From: Lingula anatina
Lineage: Eukaryota > Brachiopoda > Lingulata > Lingulida > Lingulidae
DNA: 46,361 nucleotides
Reading direction: 5' to 3'
Assembly: GCF_001039355.2 (NCBI RefSeq)
Contig: NW_019774047.1
Span: 234,800 to 281,160 of the forward strand
Shown here: positions 1-9,818 of the stretch, one piece after another
Layout of the letters: each line of letters begins with the position of its first letter
How positions within the stretch are numbered: position 1 is the stretch's first letter
The notes under the pieces: model-generated
Database searches by the model: none
Told to the model about the DNA's origin: nothing
The model's input: the letters and a program-made list of their open reading frames with translations, nothing else
Program-made: the position numbers and the translations under genes

Positions 1-165
1 ATTAAAGAACTACAATCACAGGTTAATGCCATAAGCAAATGGGAGAATGCTATCCGGCAACGATTTAGCCATTGTAGAAGACAAAATATGGAACCACCTG
101 AATTTCCCACATGCCCCAAAATTAAGACAGAACGCATCATACAGCAGGCTATGCACCCAAGCTAA
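1..165 (+). CDS. 3' terminal coding fragment of an unidentified gene (partial)
   Basis: Frame 1 is open from the window edge for 54 codons and stops at TAA (163-165). The peptide is hydrophilic, with a coil-like start (KELQSQVNAISKWENAIRQR) followed by a Pro/Cys-containing tail (EPPEFPTCPK) and an end reading IIQQAMHPS. It has no low-complexity bias, unlike the surrounding AT-rich DNA, which is why I prefer it to the overlapping frame that starts at 47. A possible splice acceptor (AG at 20-21) lies inside, so the exon could begin at 22 instead. I do not recognise the family. It is either the last exon of a plus-strand gene to the left, or chance. Confidence 0.42.
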   Translation: MKELQSQVNAISKWENAIRQRFSHCRRQNMEPPEFPTCPKIKTERIIQQAMHPS

Positions 166-488
166 CACTGTGCAGAAGCAATTACTTTTTTGTCTCCTCC
201 ATCCCAGTGTACCACAAACTTTCATAGTCTTATTTATAACAAAAAGAAGGCAACAAAGATTTGGTCAAACAAGGCCGCTTTTATTTTATAAACCCACTAC
301 GGTACCCTAATTATTTTAGCAATATTAACAATGTAGCAAATTGTTACCTTTATCCTTAGGGATAAAAATAATATTATATATACACATAATATTCAATAAG
401 ACTAATCATCCTAAAAATATGATGATTTATAGAAAATGTATTTTTAGCTACAGTGGGTCAAGTTTAACGAGTTACACCAAGAAGTAAG

Positions 489-803
489 ATGAAAATTTTG
501 CATAATATAGTGGCTGAGAAGATTGCGAAGACGTACCGTTGTCTCAGATTGCTTTCCGCTGCTACTTGCCGGAATCGTTGGTCGAGAACTCGCGAAAAGG
601 GGATGAACAGGACGAAAGGTCGACGGATGGGAGTAGCAGAAAAAAAGGGCAAGCTGTATACGACTATAGTAGAGCCCAAGAGCGCCAGTAACCAAAATAA
701 AAAATTCATCGAGCACGTTGGCAGAGTAAAAACACAGTATGAGCAGCTAAGAAATCTCAAGGAAACTTTTACAAGAAATCATGCAGCCTATAATTTGTCT
801 TAA
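489..803 (+). CDS. weak candidate ORF, basic 104-aa protein
   Basis: An ATG at 489 opens 104 codons ending in TAA. The product is strongly basic in the middle (KGRRMGVAEKKGK), and the last 40 residues are charged and helix-prone (FIEHVGRVKTQYEQLRNLKE). There is no signal peptide, membrane segment or motif I know. Two overlapping minus-strand frames exist but are hydrophobic shadows. There is no obvious promoter or splice context. It could be an exon of an unknown gene, a decayed coding fragment or a chance frame. I see only the frame and the composition, and the function is unknown. Confidence 0.18.
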   Translation: MKILHNIVAEKIAKTYRCLRLLSAATCRNRWSRTREKGMNRTKGRRMGVAEKKGKLYTTIVEPKSASNQNKKFIEHVGRVKTQYEQLRNLKETFTRNHAAYNLS

Positions 804-2226
804 ATAGCGACTGATAAGGACCATAGAGGCCCTTGAACTCTAAAGTGATATCTGTTTCTTATACTCACTCAATGGAAAGACTTAAAAACGTAATTTTGTG
901 AGCCAATTACTTTTTATAGATGGAACAAACATTATATATATAATTTTTTTTAAATTCCCAAAAGTGCCGAAATCCGCAAGACAATTTAGACCTTTCAGAG
1001 AGGAAAGTAAAGCTCATTTTGAACGAATTCTCTGCTGTATTGGAAAACCTATAGGTGTGTTGAAAAAGGCTTCGTTTAAAGAGGTGGTAGGTTAGATGTT
1101 TCTGGGATCTGTATTTCTTTACATGCAAATGATTAAGACGTTTGATACGCGGGTCGTGTCTGTGTAATAGGTTGTCACTTTTGATGTCTGAGTTACTTTT
1201 AAACAACTCAATAAATTCTACGAAAAAAAAAGCGAAAAAATATCTTATCAATATTTATTAAACTCGTGTCCCATATCTTTTCTATGGCTGTGGAACATAC
1301 GTTACATTACGGTATGCGAAGGATGCGAGGCGTAGTTGGTATTGTAACTAATACACCCAAAATTTGAAACTGTCACTGAGTTTTAAATTCACGACGAATA
1401 TGACCAGTGGTAGATAACTTTTAGGTAACAGTTTTCAATTCTCTATACAACTGACTGCTATTGAAAGAGTCATCAACGTGGACATTGTAAAGAAAAATGA
1501 TCTTTAGTTTGAAAGTAATTTTCCTAGATCTGGTCAATTTAAATGTATTTTCCTATCACTTTTCCATTATTAATGACTCATAGGGTTCTGATAGTGTTTA
1601 GCTTGCACAAATTTCCACAGCGCTCAACTAATGATCGTGTTTGTATCACTCGATTCAGTGGTAACGTATGTTCTTTCTTACGCTTTTTTTACTTCAAACG
1701 GTTATCAATTTATTTGCTTACAAAACAGAAACGCGTGGGCGTAAAATTGGGACATTTGTGGATTTTTGTTCTATACACATGTAAGTTTTAAAAAATTGGA
1801 TACTACATCGAATTCATTCAATTTCATTTTTTGAGACTTGAACTTGTGAAATGCACCTCTATATTGGGTTTGGGTGTCCCATGGTTTGTGACGCTTCATA
1901 TTGTCTTCTTTTGCATCCATGCACTACCGACTGCACATGTGGTCAATGTTTCGTTTCAATACGAAATAGACTTTTTTATGCTTTCGAATGATACGCCTCG
2001 ATTATTATTTTTTAGAAGTGTATTCGAGGTTTCATATAAAATACTTTACTACATACAAATATAAGTGATTTATTAAATTTCATTTTAAGTCTTTCAATCA
2101 TTGACATGCAATATTGATAACAAATCTAGCAAAGAATTTCAACAACTGTTTGACAACTTTGCCATAGTAACATCCTGTTTTAATCAATAATTTAAATTAG
2201 TTCATTTTTGCACTTCGATATTTCAG

Positions 2227-2268
2227 TGGCCATCGTGTGGCTTTCAACGGGAATAGCTCACAACTCAG
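2227..2268 (+). other. possible 42-nt mini-exon between splice signals
   Basis: A TTTCAG acceptor (ending 2226) and a CAG|GTAGAA donor (2269) bracket 42 nt. Read with one base from a preceding exon (phase 1) it gives AIVWLSTGIAHNS, which resembles the hydrophobic end of a signal peptide. No first exon with an ATG and a matching donor could be identified upstream, and no following exon downstream. It is a candidate only. Confidence 0.15.
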
Positions 2269-2587
2269 GTAGAAATAAACTTTGAAAAATTGACAAAAGT
2301 TATATAGGGCACTTTACTCATGTTTGATATGCAATCTTTATTCGGCGATATTAATTTTCATCCGCGTATTGCAAGACTTGATTTCATGATTTCACTTAAA
2401 TACACACAATGTAAAGCTCCATTAATCTGTTTCGTATATTTATATCTAGTAGTTTAATTGTTAGGGTCAGCCAACAAAGCGTCTGTATCCGTGAATGAGG
2501 ACTAAGGCGGATCTTAATCAAACTGTTTTGAACGCGACCCAAGTCGAGCGTGAGCGGTTTTTTCAACCGATACAAATTGTCGGCGGC

Positions 2588-2679
2588 GCCCGGATAGCTC
2601 AGTCGGTAGAGCATCAGACTTTTACGGATGACTACTGTAAGTTATCTGAGGGTCCAGGGTTCGAGTCCCTGTTCGGGCG
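2588..2679 (+). tRNA. trnK-UUU: tRNA-Lys (UUU) with a 19-nt intron
   Basis: A full cloverleaf is visible. The acceptor stem GCCCGGA pairs with TTCGGGC and has discriminator G. The D arm is GCTC...GAGC, the anticodon arm TCAGA/TCTGA with loop C-T-TTT-A-A, and the T arm CAGGG-TTCGAGT-CCCTG. The anticodon TTT is at 2621-2623. Nineteen bases (2625-2643) sit between positions 37 and 38, the canonical site of nuclear tRNA introns. Removing them leaves a standard 73-nt tRNA-Lys. The intron contains GTAA, which can pair with TTAC running out of the anticodon, the usual pairing in pre-tRNA introns. Internal A and B boxes are intact and a T-run follows, so it looks functional. No CCA is encoded, as expected for a eukaryote. 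Confidence 0.93.
2625..2643 (+). other. tRNA-Lys intron
   Basis: This 19-nt insertion directly follows the purine 3' of the anticodon. It interrupts an otherwise consensus metazoan tRNA-Lys(UUU). It would be removed by the tRNA splicing endonuclease rather than the spliceosome. Confidence 0.88.
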
Positions 2680-2688
2680 ATTGTCACC

Positions 2689-2695
2689 TTTTTTT
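2689..2695 (+). terminator. RNA polymerase III terminator of the tRNA gene
   Basis: A run of seven T starts 9 bases after the tRNA 3' end, the typical Pol III stop signal. Confidence 0.85.
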
Positions 2696-2827
2696 CCCTT
2701 GTTAAATCGGTCAGTAATTGCGCAGGTGTATCGAGACGAGAATCCCCCAAGACAGAGAGTCCACTTTCCTTCCATTCATTTATACAGGTAAGCCTTGCCC
2801 TAGATTTTAAACCATTTTGGCTAGCCC

Positions 2828-2873
2828 TAACTATTATAAGCTCTAAAGCCTAACCATTATAAGCTCTAAAGCT
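2828..2873 (+). repeat. two-copy tandem repeat, about 23-bp unit
   Basis: Two adjacent copies of a unit containing ATTATAAGCTCTAAAG (2828-2850 and 2851-2872) differ at about one position, followed by a partial third unit. Confidence 0.8.
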
Positions 2874-3813
2874 CTAAATTAACATCAGCAATTTAGTCTT
2901 TTTTTCCCAGCTCATGTACACACTGCATGCATTTGGCCGGTGTACACGTGTAACAGTAAGGACAACCATTACTTGGGAATAGTATTCCTACTGGGACCTA
3001 GGTTCCTGGCTAATGATTATAGTAGGTAGGACTTACTGGCGGACTTTTATTCCTGTTACACATATGACAGTAATGTAAGTCCGGCCATTTGAAAGTCCTA
3101 TCCTTATGCAATAGTACGGTTAAATGATGCAACTATTTATGAATATGGAAATCCTTCTGGTGAGCCATATATATAAGAAAAAAAGTTTGTTACTACAGCT
3201 CGTCTGTGTAGTGGTTAGCGCGCAAGCCCTTAAGGTAACTATTCAATTAACATCCTACCTTTGACTTGACCTCTCCCCTCCCCACCTTCCCCCGTATTAA
3301 TTATCGTAGCAAAATGTACTATTGTGTTTTTAATGTCTAACATGTTTGAAATTCCGTGATCATTACTCTTTCAACTTGCTTTTTTTTTTGTGTGTGTGTG
3401 TGTTTTTAAGCGTCAAAGCGCCAAAATAGCAAAGGAATATTACAGAAAATTATACAGACTTGACATTTAATATGGAATATGTCAGTTTCAAAGGTATCCC
3501 TATAGGTAAAAATGCGTTCTTTTTTCAAAAATCTCCGATCTCATATAAGATATGTGAATGGGCAAGTGTGTATTCGGGTGTGACATTACCAATTAACTGA
3601 CTACCATGTCTGTTGCACTGCTACATTGTTTAATATGCAGTGATTTGATTGGGTAGTGCTCCTTTGGGCTGGTCAAAGCTTGGCTTTGGCAAAGCGTGGT
3701 TCTGTCAAAAAAGTATCCAGATGTCGGCAACTACTGCAAAGAAAAATTCGAAAATTTGCATGCAAGCAGTCGGTTTTGCAGTGCGTAAAATGAGCTAAGC
3801 ATTGTTTTACAAA
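2874..3813. other. intergenic, no gene seen
   Basis: No credible coding frame. It holds a tRNA-like fragment (3198-3231), a weak inverted pair around 2949-3070 (GTGTAACAG / CTGTTACAC) and a short GT run near 3392. The last 200 bases may belong to the decayed Tc1 element that follows. Confidence 0.5.
3198..3231 (+). repeat. tRNA-like 5' half, possible SINE relic
   Basis: GTGTAGTGGTTAGCGC matches the D-arm/A-box region of tRNAs and of tRNA-derived SINEs. No B box or 3' half follows, so this is not a working tRNA. It is either a decayed SINE head or a coincidental match. Confidence 0.25.
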
Positions 3814-4507
3814 ATTGTTAATCTGTGGCAGAATGGCGCGAAAAAGACAGACATTGCCGGCCAGGTTATTGCGCCAAACGGACTGGTCCGCACAGTTTTA
3901 TAGAGTAACGCCAAGGCCACGCCCAGTGTATCGAAATCTTACCACCTGGGTACAGGAATCACTGTCCTTCCGGATATGCTGCTGCAAATAAACAAAAACC
4001 ACCCAGTCCGTTCAGAATGAGGGGTAGATTGGCACCAAAACGCGTTTTTCAAGGCCCTTGGCGAACCCCAAACTGGTTTTAGCAGGTTAGAATACCAGAC
4101 GACCTACAAGGAACCCACTGTAGACAGTAAAACATCGTCGTCTCTTCCTCTAATGAATTGGGGACCATGACCGTTTCTGGGTAGAACACTGAAACCGCGT
4201 GACTTTCTTTATTGAAGTCAGATTTCACCTGTACCGCTCAACGAGCCAAATCAGAGTTTACAGACATCGAGAGGAGGCCTACGACGAAACGTGTGCCGCG
4301 TCTAAAGTGACTGGGGTCATTGACAGCGTCAGTATTTGGAGTGGCTACCACATTGGTGCCAAAACACCAATGGCAGTCATCGATGAAAACCTGAACCAGA
4401 TAGGAATAATCTGGGAACCACTTGACTATCATTTGATAGAGGGCACCTTAGGAACTATTTTAGGTTGCACGGTGAGATTGCCGGTTCACACAGAGCACTT
4501 ACAATAG
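3814..4507 (+). pseudogene. Tc1-type transposase, decayed
   Basis: Two recognisable parts lie in order. At 3814-3903 the frame reads IVNLWQNGAKKTDIAGQV, the first helix-turn-helix of Tc1 transposases, and ends in a TAG. At 4205-4507 the frame reads EVRFHLYRS, then RVYRHREEAYDE, and later KTPMAVIDENLNQ, matching the part of the DDE catalytic domain around the first acidic residue (family form: DESRF...RVYRRxGERYDE...RTPLVVIDGNL). The usual Asp before ESRF is Ile here, and stops and frame changes separate the parts, so no active enzyme can be made. No matching terminal inverted repeats were found around it. The adjacent MITE at 4578 may or may not be related. Confidence 0.8.
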
Positions 4508-4577
4508 CAGATAACTTACAGAACCAAGAAAATGTACCCTTCCCCCCACCCTCCCAAATTATTTTGATAATTATATA

Positions 4578-4815
4578 CACACACTGGACAATAGAAGTGT
4601 CACCCCTACTGAACCAATACTTTGGGGGAGATAAATGACTTTGGAATGATATGCTCCTGGTATCATTTTATTAACATCAAATTTCACAAAAAGACCAACA
4701 ATACAATTCCATGGTACAGCGGTTTTATACTCGTTAGTCACATTATAAGTAGACCAGGCATTATAACTTGGATTACTGTGATTCAGGGGGTGACACTTCT
4801 ATTGTCCAGTGTGTG
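4578..4815. mobile_element. TA-flanked MITE with perfect terminal inverted repeats
   Basis: The first 29 bases (beginning CACACACTGGACAATAGAAG) and the last 29 are exact reverse complements. TA dinucleotides directly flank both ends (4576-4577 and 4816-4817). The internal 180 bp has no credible coding. Size, long perfect inverted repeats and the TA target site fit a Tc1/mariner-type non-autonomous element. Perfect arms suggest recent insertion. Confidence 0.88.
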
Positions 4816-4817
4816 TA

Positions 4818-5259
4818 GGTTACTGAAATCGAAATGATTTACAAGTTGCAGATATAGACAGAAATTAGTGAGCGTATCCCTTTAGAATAATGCATACTTT
4901 TAGATCAATTAAGCACAGGTTATTATGTGCTGGTTAAATAAAACGGAATAAAGAGCTGCGAAAACTTTTTCTTTAAAAGATATCCTTTGTCTCACAACAA
5001 TGATTCAGCAGACTATTGCACATTACGAGCATTATCTTTCAAATGTGTTAGTTGCGAAACCTGACAAATTGTGACAATTATTTCTCTTTCCTACTACATT
5101 ATTCGTCCATTCCGTCAAGGAAATAAATACAAAGAATGTAGCCTTATAGCTGAAGAAATGCACAGGCGTGTTTTTAAGTACTGAAGCTTCATTTTGTGGT
5201 ATTTACTCCTGGAAGGAGCTTACTTTAGAAGAAATTAAGAAAATGTAATAAACGTAAGT

Positions 5260-5301
<42 letters not shown>

Positions 5302-6816
5302 ATTAGAATTCTTTAACTGTTTAAAGACTTTAAACGCTTGTTCCAAACTCGGTTATATATACATTTTTGACATTCATTCATTCATATTTGAATATATTAC
5401 TCCTCAAATGCTGTATGTACTTCAGTAGCGTTGATCTTGCCTGTGCGTTCTTTTAAGTAGGCTAACAATGCAATTCAAATTAGTATATCCATCAGATAAA
5501 TTTAACTTTGAAGGTAACAAATGGTTTCACAAAGAAGAATCGATGGAATGAAAATCTCATTATTTATTGATTGGCTATTCAAAAAAAAAATGAAGCTTGT
5601 ATAAACCTAATGATAAAACACCGTAATGTAAGTGCACTTTATGGCGAGACTTTATATCCGCATTCTAGTCGATTACGGACACCAAAGATTTTTATTCAAT
5701 AAAAAGTCCATACCTACGAGTAAATCCTTGCAGCCCAGCTATCAGTGTCATTGTGCTGATATTATTAGCAACACGTTATGCTGCGTATAGGGTCCCACAA
5801 ATTCTGCAAATCTTTTGTTTTTATACAATTAGCATAGGCCGAGCGTTTAGTCCTAGGTAAAGAAGACCCAAATTTATTTGCAATGTCATTTAAATTTGTT
5901 AGTAATTCTAGTTCAAATATAATAAAAAAAATTATATTGAACCGCCAGATGCTGTTTGTCTTTTTTTTGTTTCCGTCCGTTTAAAAGAATTGAATGGATA
6001 ATTTTTATTTTGCTTTCACCGCGAGTTAGAATAAAATATGCTAAAATGTTTGACGTAGGGATGCACGCGTTGGCACGCACGTATACACACATGTACATGT
6101 AAAGGTTACTTCAATATTGGCTCAGAGGAATATCCATGATCTGCAGATTAACAGTCTGACGACAACGATAAGATTAATGACAGGCACGAGCAATAGGATA
6201 TCTTATGGCAAGGATTCCGTTAGATATACCTGTATTGAATGACAGCTTCTTAAAAATATCCTCGAAATCTATCTTGGACAGTAGTAAAAAAACTAAGAAA
6301 AGTAAGAGGGCGAAATAATTTGCTGTCATTCATTTTCCCAACGTGACATTACATAAAAAGAACAAGATAGCCTACTGAAACCCATAGCCGGTACATGTAA
6401 TTGCAAGAAACAGATAAGAATTGCAGTTGCGAGAAAACATTATTTGTCAAAGGTTATCTTAGCTGCAAATATCAATATTTGAAGTACACATTACGTTGCA
6501 TAAGAAATTGTGCTTTGTGGTTGTTCTTGCATATCGGGAAAAAATCACGTAAGTGATTTCATTTTTAATATTGGTTCCTAGTCCATTTATGTGCACATGT
6601 GCGTCGGTTATAACATGTAAAATTAAATAGTACGATGACAAATCAAAAATTCTATATTTCTCTGTTTCAGCTGGAATGGTGTAGTATCTGTGAAGGAGAT
6701 TACCTGAGTGCGACTATGTAAACGTGTATTATGTCATCGTTTCTAGTCAGGTTATCTTCTTGTCCCGACATCAAGCTGTCCCGACGACAAAGCAACGCAG
6801 GAGATTGACTCTTCGA
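4818..6816. other. intergenic, no gene seen
   Basis: AT-rich DNA with a CT microsatellite (5269-5297) preceded by a C run. No coding frame of note, no RNA gene and no recognisable transposon. Confidence 0.5.
5261..5297. repeat. C-run and CT microsatellite
   Basis: Eight to nine C followed by about fourteen CT units. Confidence 0.95.
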
Positions 6817-6851
6817 AATAAAAGCATATTATCACACGTTCAGAAGGCCAG
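6817..6851 (+). promoter_or_regulatory. candidate 5'UTR exon end and donor for sPLA2-A
   Basis: A strong 5' splice site, GCCAG|GTAAGAAG, lies at 6851/6852. A matching acceptor, TTGCAG, ends at 7835, 12 bases before the sPLA2-A ATG, with a pyrimidine-rich tract in front. This parallels sPLA2-C, where a 5'UTR intron is clearer. A TATA-like AAATAAAAG sits just upstream. The transcription start cannot be fixed from sequence. Confidence 0.35.
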
Positions 6852-6980
6852 GTAAGAAGAATTGTCTCTTTCCAATCAAAATGTGCTATTTGACACGGAA
6901 GTGAGAAGAAGTGAACTAAATACGACTACGATTAGGTATGTTCCTCAAGTGAGGTGAAGAAAAATTTCACACAAAACGAG

Positions 6981-6981
<1 letters not shown>

Positions 6982-7034
<53 letters not shown>
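6982..7034. repeat. TA microsatellite
   Basis: About 26 TA units, upstream of sPLA2-A inside its candidate 5'UTR intron. Confidence 0.95.
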
Positions 7035-7035
<1 letters not shown>

Positions 7036-7212
7036 ACCAAATATACAGGTGATAATGATAATAGATATGTTAACAATTGATGATGAAAACAATAAATTAC
7101 AGTATAAGCAAAACAAGTTGGTTATACACGTAGGATAAAGCGCACTGGCTAGTAGGGCTATACTGCATACGTGTACACTGTTTTGATGAGAGGAAGAGAA
7201 ATCCGAGTACTG

Positions 7213-7529
7213 AACCAGTAACTGTTCATTTTGGCCAAAAAATGAATTTTTCTAGAGTAAACAACAATTTACCCATACTTACCAATGGTTAATGAATTTA
7301 TTTCTACATTCAAAGTTAGTCGCTGTTTTTTTTTTTTTTTTTAATTTTTTTATACAGAGTGTAGCCATCTATGGAGGTCACGTGGTCTAATGAGAAGCTC
7401 AGATATCATAATAATAGCTATAACTGCCATTTTTGTGGTAAAACGGAATATATTATATTTCTGTGAGTTATTTACAATATTTTTATTGTGAAATATAGAT
7501 CTCACACGAAGAGTTATTATCACTTTAAG
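7213..7529. mobile_element. MITE family 1, copy 1 (degraded left end)
   Basis: Shares most of its length with 33513-33859, including TTTTGGCCAAAAAATGAATT, AGGTCACGTGGTCT and GTGAAATATAGA. The right inverted repeat (7507-7529) is kept with one change. The left one is eroded, and the internal palindrome of the other copy is replaced here by a poly-T tract. It lies about 320 bp upstream of the sPLA2-A start. Confidence 0.85.
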
Positions 7530-7847
7530 TATAGAACACAAATGGGGTATGTGATAATTTTACTGACAAGGATTACCGGAGCACCTGTATTTGCATGTTG
7601 CTTTAGTTGATATTCGACATACTCCGTAACGCAGCCTCAATATGAGTTGGATAGGTTTTAATTTGATTGTTTAAATTAACATGCATGTCTGGGCTTATAC
7701 AAATGTAATAACATTATTTTTATAGTTATTTTTGGATGAATGAGAGGAACAGACTTCTTTCCCCTTGTAGTGTGCGGACGCTCATATATATATATATTTC
7801 TGATTTTTTCTTCTCGTTGAATTGATAGGTTGCAGTCCTCCTCGACC

Positions 7848-9676
7848 ATGAAGATCACGATAGGGCTTTTTGCAAGTTCGTATGTGTTACTTATTTTTGT
7901 TTTCAATCTGTATAATAACTTATCATTCAATTCAATAATTGTTGTCGAATATCTTGAAGAAAAGAAGCGTTGCGGAACGGGAACAAACTAGTTTCTTAGT
8001 TGGATCACATCAGTCTTATTAGAAACATTTTAAATGATTAAATGTATATTTATATATCCATTTTAGTTGCTGCCTTGGTTGTTTTGGCGGACACAAAACC
8101 GCGGCCCCGTAACCTTGTCCAGTTTGCTCTGATGGTAAACAAAGCCACGGGGCGCAGTGCCTTGGATTTCAACGACTACGGCTGTTATTGCGGCCTGGGA
8201 GGCAAGGGAAAACCGGTGGACGATTTGGACAAGTACAGTACCTTGCAGGCATTTGCTAATATATAGAAGGTGGATTCAGGAGTCACACACACACGCACAC
8301 ACACACACGCACACACACATGCATTAGGGAAAGGGCGTTGTATCAATAATGAAATCCTGGATCCGCCAGAGATTAGTATTTTTAAATAAAAGTATTGTTA
8401 AAACATCCATTTTCTTAGTACAGGTGAAACAATATCTACCAATTTACAGTGCACATAGGTAAAAAAGTAAAAATCATTTCTGCCTTTGCCTAAGACACGT
8501 GATCTTTCCATCAAAGAAATCATGCGCAACGAAAACGTCCAGAACAAACAAAGCTGCTGTATAGAAACAATTTACTTTTCTTGTTCTTGTCTTTACACGT
8601 TTACTGAAAAAAAATTATGGATTTCAGTCTGTAAATACATATAGTACAAACATTATTTCAATATTATACACAAGAGACACTTAATTGGTATGTACATACT
8701 AGTACCATATATGTTTAATACATATATATACATGTATACGAATATAACCACTCTTAAATGCTCTTGTGAAATATCTGTATTAGATGCTGCAAAGTACACG
8801 ACTTTTGCTACGAAATGGTTAGCCACGAGGGATGCTGGAACGCCAAAGTGGGCACCTACGACTACCGTACTAACGGGACAGATATCACGTGTGGTGAGTG
8901 TCACGTGTACAGCACGTGATCATTTTTGCTTTGTGATATAAATTCTATTAAAAACAATCTGACCGTTTACTCCTTTTTGAAAAATCACATTGACTCCTTT
9001 GGCAAATCATCTCAACATTTACATCAGGCGAAATTAAGAAAAAAATTAGCTAAAAGCTCATTCATCAATGAACGTCAACAACCAGATACACCTGCACGGC
9101 AAAAACTTTCTTTGATTTCTGTGATGGACCAATGTGCTACTGGTCCAGTATTTTTTATTGAGAAGACGGGTTTAATGGAACTCGAATCATTTTTAAATGC
9201 AAAATGTTCCGACTATTTGTCTGGATATCTTCCAGTACATTGCTTTTGGGCGTAATTTGACTATATAGCCTATACGGATGCTTTTCAAAGTTTAATAATA
9301 GATACCTGTACATCCCAAGAATATATACGAAAGACGATTTAAATAGGTTTGTAGAGCACAGGAATAACAAAGTTTTTGTGTCTTTTCGCACGTTATACTG
9401 CGGAATTTTTTAAAGGGGGAGAAGAGGGCACCTCCGAAGGTAATGGAGACACATTCTCGCTTCTCGCTGTACCCTCTCCCTTCCCTTGATCCGCGTCTTC
9501 AGCCATAGTCAAAATATGTGTGACCGCGCATGTTCCATATTTCAGATTACTACACCAATGACAACTGTGACTACATGACGTGTGAGTGTGACAGGGTCGC
9601 GGCGCTGTGTTTTGCCAGTAACACCTACAACGACAGTCACAAGGCCATCAACAGGGACGGATTTTGTTCAGGTTGA
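7848..9676 (+). CDS. secreted phospholipase A2, copy A (4 coding exons)
   Basis: Hydrolyses the sn-2 ester of phospholipids outside the cell, using calcium. Coding exons are 7848-7875, 8067-8232, 8784-8893 and 9546-9676, giving 144 residues, a normal family length. Residues 1 to about 17 are a hydrophobic signal peptide (MKITIGLFA...VVLA). A short propeptide ends in PRPR just before NLVQF, the usual mature start. Next come the calcium loop YGCYCGLGG, the active-site block CCKVHDFCY with the catalytic His-Asp, and CECD with the second catalytic Asp. Twelve cysteines match the six disulfides shared by groups I and II. The group I Cys11-Cys77 pair is absent. Intron phases are 1, 2, 1. The exon 1 donor (A|GTTCGT) is weak but is the only one that keeps frame. 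All catalytic residues are present, so it is likely active. A digestive or defence role is inference. Confidence 0.93.
8283..8320. repeat. CA microsatellite in sPLA2-A intron 2
   Basis: CA units with occasional CG and TG interruptions. Confidence 0.9.
8926..9255 (+). other. open frame inside sPLA2-A intron 3
   Basis: A 109-codon frame without an ATG start (the first codon is TTG) fills half of intron 3. Its translation is not low-complexity: it reads [20 protein letters not shown], then [15 protein letters not shown], and ends YLPVHCFWA before TAA. I do not recognise it. It may be a fragment of a transposon or retrocopy rather than an sPLA2 exon, because no acceptor precedes it and the exon 3 to exon 4 join is already in frame without it. 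Confidence 0.2.
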
Positions 9677-9777
9677 TCTGGACCAATCACTGTCATAAAT
9701 CTAATAACTGACTATTCTATTTCTGTTGTTGGCTCGAGTCATAAAACAATAGTAAAATATGTTATATTACAGTACCC

Positions 9778-9783
9778 AATAAA
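9778..9783 (+). promoter_or_regulatory. poly(A) signal of sPLA2-A
   Basis: AATAAA about 100 bases after the TGA stop, followed by an ATT-rich tract. Confidence 0.75.
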
Positions 9784-9788
9784 AATCT

Positions 9789-9818
9789 TTTATTATTATT
9801 ATTATTATTATTATTACA
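9789..9818. repeat. TTA/ATT microsatellite
   Basis: About ten TTA units directly after the sPLA2-A poly(A) signal. Confidence 0.9.

Larger units (their letters stand above)
166..2587. other. AT-rich stretch without a supported gene
   Basis: About 2.4 kb of AT-rich DNA. It contains one ATG-initiated 104-codon frame (489-803, listed separately) and one 42-nt segment bounded by good splice signals (2227-2268, listed separately). Other open frames are short, mostly lack an ATG and have T-rich, membrane-like shadow translations. I see no RNA gene and no clear repeat. Confidence 0.5.

Noticed and set aside
898-1095. 65-codon frame
   Set aside because: It begins with GTG, has AT-rich composition, and lacks supporting splice or homology signals.
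2495-2791. 98-codon frame
   Set aside because: It is a chance frame across the tRNA-Lys gene.
4622-4837. 71-codon frame
   Set aside because: It runs through the MITE interior and its right inverted repeat, with no sign of coding.
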